64,000 nucleotides of DNA. Source: Palaemon carinicauda (taxonomy: Eukaryota; Arthropoda; Malacostraca; Decapoda; Palaemonidae). The stretch lies in assembly GCF_036898095.1 (NCBI RefSeq), contig NC_090735.1, positions 7,949,161 to 8,013,160 of the forward strand. Direction: 5' to 3'. The translations under genes and the position numbers were made by a program. Positions within the stretch are counted from its first letter, which is position 1, and every line of letters starts with the position of its first letter. The notes under the pieces were generated by a model. That model was not told where the DNA came from. It was given only the letters and a program-made list of their open reading frames with translations, and made no database searches. Positions 56,324-64,000 of this stretch are shown one piece after another.

Positions 56324-57206
56324 AAACACCGAGTAGTAAAATTTATAAATTGCACTGTGTTGACAAAATAAAATTCAAGAAATCGCAAAACTTTAGATGT
56401 CGCATTGACAAGACTAGCAGAATATACGGATCATAGATATTAAAGATGTCTATTATCTCCGCTAGCGAGTACAATCTATACTGTATACCCATTATACTAA
56501 TGTGGTATAGAATGACACAAAATTCTGCCTTCTTTTTTCCTAGAATTTTTTTTTTTTATTTAATTTTCTACAGGGAAAAGCCCTACTCTGGTTTGACCAC
56601 CCTGTGGTATTGGGCCGTGTTATAAGGTTTGTGGACAATGAAGGCCCCCCCCCCCCACCCCACAAAAGTCAGACTTGAACAGACTTTTTTTTCGAACTGT
56701 TCGACAACCAAATACCCCGTTCACGCGTTCGAACATCACTTCAAACACTTGTCTGTCGAACCGCGTTCGACAAACTGTTCGACAATGTAAATCCGTCTTT
56801 AGAGTTTACCAATAGGCCTACTCTTTTCAGACTGTAAGATGTTTCTTCCCTAATTTCTTGAATTATTCTTCTATTCCATCCATTATGTAACTAAAATTAT
56901 CTTGTTATCCATTATTTTCCTTAGATGGTTGTATTCTTGGTTTCATTTTTAATTTCCTTCCTGTTGCAACTACATGGATTTCCATATAGGTCTACTGATA
57001 TCTTATTCCGGTTTTATATCATTACTTCTATTGTATCATCTGTCTTTCAGTCATTGTGCATAATTGTATTTATTTCCATACGTGCATCTCCCTTCTTTGT
57101 GGAATTTGCAATGCATTTAATGCATTTGTTTCTTTGTCATGTTTCTGTCTACCATTTTCTCATACTGGCTGTGAGTATGGAGGAATATACAGTATATGCT
57201 CAGCCC

Positions 57207-57207
<1 letters not shown>

Positions 57208-57279
<72 letters not shown>

Positions 57280-57355
57280 AAGCTAGGTTATAACCCTAGT
57301 TGGAAAAGCAAGATGCTATAAGCCCAAGGGCTCCAACAGGGAAAAAATAGCAATC
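57208..57355 (-). mobile_element. (AAT)n-tailed retroposon, 5'-truncated
   Basis: (ATT)n array at 57,208-57,279, then AGCTAGGTTATAACCCTAGT and AAGCCCAAGGGCTCCAACAG. It is truncated soon after. Confidence 0.8.
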
Positions 57356-57428
57356 GATTTCTAAAACAGTCGCATTTTCTTTCAATACTCCTAGGCAAGT
57401 CTTCTTCTATCCTCTTTTTCGTTTACTT

Positions 57429-58140
57429 CTACCCCCGCCCCCGGTTGCTTTGTTCATTATTGATTATTGTACTCTCACCCCCTTCTGTCTCTTTTTTTTT
57501 TCTTTCTTCACTGGTGGGTCTTTGGTCTAATAATCCAACTGCTTTGTCTACATTTTCTGGGTTGTGTTTCGTTAATAACTCTTTGTCGAGAGCCTTCAGG
57601 TCCTCGATTATAGACCAATGAACACCTACCGTTAGTGTTTTGATCTGGTAGTTCACCTAAGCAATTCTCTAGTCTAGTCTTTCTTTAACGGGCTGTCAAA
57701 GCAAAAGCCCGTGTTCCACACTGAACAGAATAGTCTTTCTTTATATTTCTGGCACTCTTTCTTGGCCCTTAACATTTCCACATCCTTGATCGTACTGGTT
57801 TCTATCTTTAACAGTAGCATATTTAACGTTCCTAAGTGATTATAGATATCCAAAATTGGGATTTCATCTGTTCCTTTCTTATTGTTGCTCCTCTCATCCC
57901 TATTCTCCCATCAGGAATGTTTTCGTTTCTGTCGAGCAACCCACTAGGACCAAAATTGACCATCGATCTTTTCGGCAATTTTTTATCATTACTACTTTAC
58001 TTTACTTTAAGGGCTGCTTTTCTGGTCCTATACTGCAAGGGAACCCTACTCTCTACAGAAACTTCAGTCATTTTATCGTAAATATTCCAAGGCGTTCAGC
58101 ATTTCACACAGCACATTGCTCGTTTATTATCAAATCCACA
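57429..58140 (-). pseudogene. Unrecognised coding-like remnant
   Basis: Minus-strand translation gives coding-like segments in shifting frames: about 57,760-57,880 reads DIYNHLGTLNMLLLKIETST and KDVEMLRAKKECQKYKERL, and 57,429-57,656 reads MNYQIKTLTVGVHWSIIEDL onward with a Glu/Lys-rich tail. The composition suggests helical, possibly coiled-coil protein, perhaps from an old transposable element. I cannot name the family, and stops separate the parts. Confidence 0.3.
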
Positions 58141-58640
58141 ATATCGAAGCACTAAGAAGACAAGAAATCTCCAGTTTCTTCTCGAAATCCTTTATATGTT
58201 CCATAGAAATCTGTTGACATTTTGCCGTAGTTGCTAAATTCAGGCACTGCAGATAGTACCACTGCTTACATCAACCACCCTGCACATTCGTCCTCTGGGC
58301 CTATTTCTCTCACACAGCTGATACAGGCACGAATCACTCGTTATCAGGATCAAATCACTATTATTCCCTTTCTGTTTGGACGAGAATATTGGCATATGTT
58401 GACCACCTTCCATTGACTTTTCTTCCACAATGTGCCTAATATTCCCTATCTATACGAGTCTAATTTCTCGTCCACTTTGGCTATTTTCCCTAGGTCAATC
58501 CTAGAGATAATTGACATCTCTAGGCTGCTTCCTTTCATTTCTAGGTAACTTTAATCCTTCTACATCTAGTATTCTAGGTAGCATACTTGACCAATATAAT
58601 GAACATATAAACAACCAAAAATACTATTTCCCACTATTTA

Positions 58641-58968
58641 GGAGTTGTGGTGACTTGTTGGTAATGTCCTAACCTGGTGATCACCAGACTGGGGTTCGAG
58701 TCCCGCTCAAACTCGTTAGTTCCATTGGTGGCTCAACCTCACACTCCTTGTGAGCTAAGGATGGGGTGTTTGGGGGAGCCTATAGGTCTATCTGCTGAGT
58801 CATTAACAGCCATTACCTGGCACTCCTTGGCCCTAGCTTGGGTGAAGAGGGGACTTGGGCGCTGACCATATGTATAAATGGTTAGCCTCTTGGGCATTCT
58901 CCTGCTTGATAGGGGAATTTCACTGTCCTTTGCCTCTGTCATTCACGGCCAACCTTTAAAACACAGAC
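58641..58968 (+). mobile_element. tRNA-derived SINE
   Basis: The 5' part is tRNA-like: an A-box-like TGGTGACTTGTTGG (58,649-58,662) and a perfect B box GGTTCGAGTCC (58,693-58,703) lie 44 bases apart, the internal Pol III promoter arrangement. A 260-bp body unrelated to tRNA follows, ending near an A-rich segment (AAAACACAGACAAAGCAAC). It is too long and lacks cloverleaf pairing at the acceptor ends, so it is not a tRNA gene. Confidence 0.72.
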
Positions 58969-59384
58969 AAAGCAACAAAAAGCATATTTCAGAACACTAG
59001 CTGAGAACTTAGCAAAGTAAAGTACTTGACTAAATATTGCAAGTTATGGAGTCCAACGACAGATTGTTTGCACTTGAAAAATTATGAGGAATAAACTGTC
59101 GAGTAATATGTAAATGAACAGACCTAGTTGAGTGATTTAGCGTTGGGATAGTTGTTCAATGAAAAGAGACTCGATGGGAGGTATAGAATAGTTATTAGGT
59201 GATTTGGATCAATTTCAAAATCGGAATAGTTGATGGGTTGCTTCCATGCAACTTCATGAAACATTCAAAAGTTCAAATTTGCAACGAATGTCTTTATGTT
59301 GAACAAATTGACATTGGTCTCTTTTAAAAATTTATCTATTTTCATGTTGTTATTGTTCTCAAAATAAGTTATTTTAATTGTTCA

Positions 59385-59503
59385 TTATTTCTCTTGCAGA
59401 TTATTCATTTCCCTATTTTCATTTCCTCACCGGGCCAATTTTCCATGTTAGAACCTTTTGGATTATAGCATCCTGCTTTTCCAACTAGGGTTGTAAAATA
59501 ATA

Positions 59504-59558
<55 letters not shown>

Positions 59559-59577
59559 TGATGATGATGATGATGAT
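59385..59577 (+). mobile_element. (AAT)n-tailed retroposon, short diverged copy
   Basis: Diverged 3' region (TATAGCATCCTGCTTTTCCA, ACTAGGGTTGTA) followed by AATAATAGTAAT, then (AAT)n and a (GAT)n extension to 59,577. Confidence 0.72.
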
Positions 59578-59727
59578 TCTCTTTATTTGTGTGCATCGAG
59601 TAAGAAGACTGACAAATCTGTGAAATCTGTTTTTGGACATTCCCTAACTTACAATTTCCAGTCAAATGCCTGACTTTACACAAGATCTGTGTTCATGCCG
59701 TGATATGTGATTCATCCTTTTTATCTG

Positions 59728-60159
59728 TGACCAAACAATTCTTCTTCACCCAAGGGGTTGCTACACTAATAGTTCAGTGGCTACTTTCCTCTTGATAAGG
59801 GTAGAAGAGACTCTTTAGCTATGGTAAGCAACTCTCCTAGGAGAAGGACACTCCAAAATCAAACCCTTGTTCTCTAGTCTTGGGTAGTGACATAGCCTCT
59901 GTACCATGGTCTTCCACTGTCTTGGGTTGGAGTTCTCTTGCTTGAGAGTACACTCGGGCACACTATTCTATCCAATTTCTCTGCCTCTTGTTTGGTCAAA
60001 GTTTTGATAGTTTATATAGGAGATATTAATTTTAATGTTGTTACTGTTCTTAAAATATTTTATTTTCCCTTCTATCCTTTCGTCACAAGGCTATTTTCCC
60101 TGTTGGAGTCCCTGGGCTTATAGCATCCTGCGTTTCCAACCAGGGTTGTAGCTTAGCAA

Positions 60160-60212
<53 letters not shown>
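59728..60212 (+). mobile_element. (AAT)n-tailed retroposon, longest uninterrupted copy
   Basis: About 435 bp of non-coding sequence plus an (AAT)n tail (60,162-60,212). It serves as the reference for the other copies. The 5' end begins near ACCAAACAATTCTTCTTCAC, and the 3' end is GTTGTAGCTTAGCAAGTAAT. There is no open frame and no recognisable A/B boxes. It could be a SINE of unknown origin or a LINE 3' end. Confidence 0.82.
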
Positions 60213-60213
<1 letters not shown>

Positions 60214-60500
60214 TACACTTGTCTATTTTTATTTGCTTGTGTGTTTATTATAGTCCCCTTCCCGTCTAATAGTATAGATTTTTTAATATCATTCTTACAC
60301 CGTTATATTTAATTCTAAAGATTTTATCAATCAATGGGTACTAATGTGTTTATGATAATTATTCTACAGCCATAATGATGGGATAGCCTACATGCTTATC
60401 CGAATGCTTTGTAATCTCCTTTCTAAATGTAAACTTTGCTTGAAATGCGAGTTTTTTGTTTTCGTTTACTTTTATTCTACAGAGACACACACATATACTG

Positions 60501-60505
<5 letters not shown>

Positions 60506-60563
<58 letters not shown>

Positions 60564-60579
60564 CAGTATATATATATAT

Positions 60580-60649
<70 letters not shown>

Positions 60650-60670
60650 TATATACATATATATATATAT

Positions 60671-60759
<89 letters not shown>
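60506..60759. repeat. (TA)n microsatellite with TG/CA interruptions
   Basis: About 250 bp of TA repeats with scattered TATGTATATG and ATACAG interruptions. Confidence 0.95.
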
Positions 60760-61275
60760 TCTAACCACCTAAAATCCTTTATATACACGTCATATTGTAT
60801 CGTTTAATGTAAGAGCAAGCATGAACAGCTTAATATAACATCATTAACAGTAATCAGACGTCACAATTTTGATGGAAATCGTAATATGTATAGACTTTGG
60901 ATGTTTACCTCCCAGTCCTATTTAATTTCTTTTATAAAATCATTTCATTCAAGTCCCTCATTGCAAAAAAAAAGAAAAAAAAAAGAAAAAGAAAGCTGTG
61001 GAGTAAATATAGATATTCGCAATTGTAAATTAAATGCTATTTCATTTGATTGCTGAGCGATTGAGGAACTTTGTTTACGGGATATTTGTAGACCTAATTC
61101 GATACAGTTGCACAAATCAATTTATAGCTTTCGCTCCAGGGGGTTAGAACCCTGTGATACTTCTTAGGTTCAATTCTCTGGTATATCAGTCGCAGAAATA
61201 TCCTAAGTAGAAAGCTGTCTTTGAGGAACTTCCATCAGGACGACATGGCTACCGCCCGAAAATAGACATTTCCTC
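60760..61275. other. Intervening DNA, no gene recognised
   Basis: AT-rich, with an A-rich segment (60,965-60,992). No gene seen. Confidence 0.5.
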
Positions 61276-61509
61276 TTACATGAGGGTACACTCGACCACA
61301 CACTATTCTAATTTATCTTCCTCTTGTTTTGCTAAAGTTTATATAGTTTATGTATGAAATATTTATCTTAATGTTGTTACTCTTCTTAAATTATTTTATT
61401 TTTCCTTGTTTCATTTCCTCACTGGGCTATTTTCCTTGTTGGAGCACCTGGGCTTATAGCATCCTGCTTTCCCAGCTAGGGTTGTAGCTTAGCAAGTAAT
61501 AATAATAAT
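61276..61509 (+). mobile_element. (AAT)n-tailed retroposon, 5'-truncated
   Basis: It starts at the internal position GAGGGTACACTCGACCACAC and runs to GTTGTAGCTTAGCAAGTAAT, with only four AAT units, directly followed by another copy. Confidence 0.82.
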
Positions 61510-61614
61510 CTATTTTATTTTTCCTTGTTTCCTTTGCTCATTGGGCTATTTTCCTTGTTGGAGCACCTGGGCTTATAGCATCCTGTTTTTCCAGCTAGAG
61601 TTGTAGCTTAGCAA

Positions 61615-61655
<41 letters not shown>
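61510..61655 (+). mobile_element. (AAT)n-tailed retroposon, inserted in or at the tail of the previous copy
   Basis: It begins at the internal TATTTTATTTTTCCTTGTTT and ends GTTGTAGCTTAGCAAGTAAT with about 13 AAT units. Head-to-tail arrangement with 61,276-61,509. Confidence 0.82.
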
Positions 61656-61656
<1 letters not shown>

Positions 61657-61887
61657 TCAAAATCCCTTTTATAGCTGTCTCTGTAGTGTAGGCTACAATG
61701 CAAAGACGTCAAGAGTCATTGTTGGTACAATGATCAGCTAAATGGATTCACTTGTTGTGTTGGGTATTTCGATAGTGAATGTGCAGTTGGCTTAATTAAT
61801 ACCGGTACACTGACGTCTCCTTACCTTTACACTGAAATGTACCGGAATTAGTGAAGTCAACTGCACCAGACATACACATTTCTTCTA

Positions 61888-61995
61888 TACTATTATTATT
61901 ATTATTACTACTACTACAACCTAAGCTACAACCGTGGTTGAACATAACGGTATGCTATAAGCCCAATGGTTCCAACTCGGAAAAATAGCCTAGTC
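61888..61995 (-). mobile_element. (AAT)n-tailed retroposon, short diverged copy
   Basis: A short ATT/ACT run is followed by CTAAGCTACAACCGTGGTTG and TATAAGCCCAATGGTTCCAA, truncated near AATAGCC. Confidence 0.7.
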
Positions 61996-62494
61996 TCACG
62001 GCCTCACGTTTTATGATCACCAATTAGGCAACACTTATTTCTGTAACTTTCCTTCATGATTCATTGGAATGGACTGAAAAATATCAAGACAACTTCTTTC
62101 ATTCCATCACTCCATCGTTTTGTAGCAGCAGATTTTAGTGAAATATTTCTTCATTTTTTTCATCGCTATGAACGACAATTATTGAAGGCTAATAGTTTCT
62201 TCTAGATGTAGAGGAAGAAAACTTTCGCTTCTACATTCTAAATTACTTACCCTATTGGATCTTAGATCTCACTGTGACCTTAAGCCAAATTAGTAATACC
62301 GGTTATTTCACTGCAAACCCAAGTATGACACCTCACAGAACCACCAAGAAAGCATTACTAACTGGAATTTAAACAGCAGGCTACTTAACAGTTTCCAGTC
62401 ATCGCTGTTTACTCTGTTTATACCCACAAGATGGTAATTTCTGTAGACGTCACTGGAATATAAGAAACAGGAGCAGGATGCAGTGCAATAGTAT

Positions 62495-62903
62495 TGTTTA
62501 CTTACTTGTTTACTTGTTTTGGGTTTAAATCCAACCCTCCACTGAAGTCGAGTGAACTACTTCGCGGGCGGGTCCATATTAATCATCTAACGAAACATTT
62601 TCATTATAACTTATACAATTCTTTGATTGTAGCATCTTCCAAATCATATGATCTTGTGAAAAGTAATGTCTTTGGTTTCTTCTTAAATTCAATTGCTCCC
62701 TTTAGGTCCTTCATTTCAGTTGGCAGTTTATTATAATGTCTAGGCGCACAGTAGCTAAAAGCCCTTTCACCAAATTTACTATTTGTTCTTGGTTCAGATA
62801 GCCTATGTTTGTCACTCATGTGTCTTGTGTTAACATTTGTTTCTAGTTCTAGTTTATTCAGGCATTCTTTTAGAGGTGGGGTAAATTCGTGTTTTTTATA
62901 CAA
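62495..62903 (-). pseudogene. Non-LTR retrotransposon fragment (C-terminal end of ORF2)
   Basis: The minus-strand frame 62,604-62,903 (99 codons) has the pattern found at the C-terminus of CR1/Jockey-like LINE polymerases: a basic stretch with many Asn/Arg, then FGERAFSYCAPRHYNKLP and a KGAIEFKKKPKTLLF helix. The RT domain itself is absent, so the copy is 5'-truncated. Sequence after the stop (62,495-62,603) may be its 3' untranslated end, with a degenerate AAGTAAAC repeat as tail. Confidence 0.6.
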
Positions 62904-63263
62904 AGAAGAAACGGAAATTATTAAATGAATTCAGCCATTAATAGATCTCGAAATGAAACCAAAACCTGACAATAATTTTTTATTAAAACATCACGGGGAA
63001 CATCGAAGATCATGGACAGTATAGATTATTGTTTATTTTCATTTTTTTTTTTTGAATGGTTATATTCTTAAAGGAAAACTGCCCGAAGCTCGATTAGATC
63101 ACACAAAGGAATTACAGTATATCGACTCTGAGATCAAAATATCACTTACGTATTGGGATAAAATATATTGGGACAACTAAATAGGAGACTACAGTGATGA
63201 CACGGTGAAGACAGTTACATATACCGTAGTTTTTACATACCTGCATACATACTGTACATACTT

Positions 63264-63574
<311 letters not shown>

Positions 63575-63810
63575 TAAATATACGTAGGCTGTATATGCGC
63601 TGTATATATAATGTAGTAATACCATAATACTTTAATATTTTGCCAAAATAACTAACCATATCCCAAACAGATTACCTCGAGTGTAATACACCAATCAGGA
63701 AGAGATCACATAACTCGCACCCTAAACAAATGAAAAACGACATTGGTAATAATACTGCAAATGCTTATATAACACGTAAATAAATAGAAATAAACAATGA
63801 CTAGCTTCTA

Positions 63811-63834
63811 ATAATAATAATAATAATAATAATA
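63811..63834. repeat. (AAT)n microsatellite
   Basis: Eight AAT units; no retroposon body is recognised beside it. Confidence 0.85.
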
Positions 63835-64000
63835 CTCATCTTACCTAACATAAATTAGCAAAGAATGTTGGATTTTTACTTGACTGGTCTGGACCCTCTA
63901 GTTTGACCTATAGCGCTATACGTCCTTAAATAATCATAGAAAAATTATGTATCCGTTCTAATTTATACATACTTCATTTAACCTAATCTATAGTCATTTT

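Noticed and set aside
56925..57293. Hydrophobic 122-codon plus-strand frame as a membrane protein
   Set aside because: It is AT-rich and ends in the Leu run of an (ATT)n array; no domain or conserved motif.
58641..58720. Possible tRNA gene with a perfect B box
   Set aside because: No acceptor stem pairing, and it continues into a 260-bp SINE body.

Overview
The window is eukaryotic genomic DNA, very repeat-rich, with no intact host gene that I can recognise. The mix of tyrosine-recombinase DIRS retrotransposons, an (AAT)n-tailed retroposon, long (TA)n and (ATT)n microsatellites and small DNA-transposon relics suggests an arthropod, most likely a decapod crustacean. That is inference from repeat content; no host gene confirms it.

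Positions 1-51,881 are dominated by seven DIRS-type elements, all coding on the minus strand, named here A to G: A 1-2,120 (cut by the window edge); B 3,486-18,395, an old, decayed second lineage carrying C (11,220-17,689) inside it; D 21,455-34,473, carrying E (24,767-31,160) inside its reverse transcriptase; F 34,842-41,718; and G 45,383-51,881. Together they cover about 43 kb. The six complete ones show DIRS hallmarks: inverted terminal repeats, and an internal complementary region (ICR) near the coding 3' end whose two halves are the reverse complements of the element's own two termini. The coding order is gag, then reverse transcriptase/RNase H with a downstream domain, then tyrosine recombinase (YR) in another frame. 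G is nearly intact (one extra base in gag, one nonsense codon in RT, YR complete). A has gag open to the window edge. D is interrupted by E. C, E and F are internally deleted, non-autonomous forms that share a non-coding 5' module in place of the gag Cys-rich domain.

In an autonomous copy the parts should work together as follows: Gag packages the RNA, RT/RNase H makes cDNA, the ICR allows the inverted ends to be completed and circularised, and YR integrates the circle without target-site duplication. The nested D/E pair gives a clean empty site with no duplication.

Between the elements (2,121-3,485; 18,396-21,454; 34,474-34,841; 41,719-45,066) the DNA is AT-rich and I see no convincing gene. 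One weak exon candidate lies at 18,412-18,548. From about 52 kb to the end the texture changes: two hAT-like MITE copies, ten copies of the (AAT)n-tailed retroposon, a tRNA-derived SINE, a LINE C-terminal fragment, and long (TA)n and (ATT)n arrays. A piggyBac-like MITE abuts element G.
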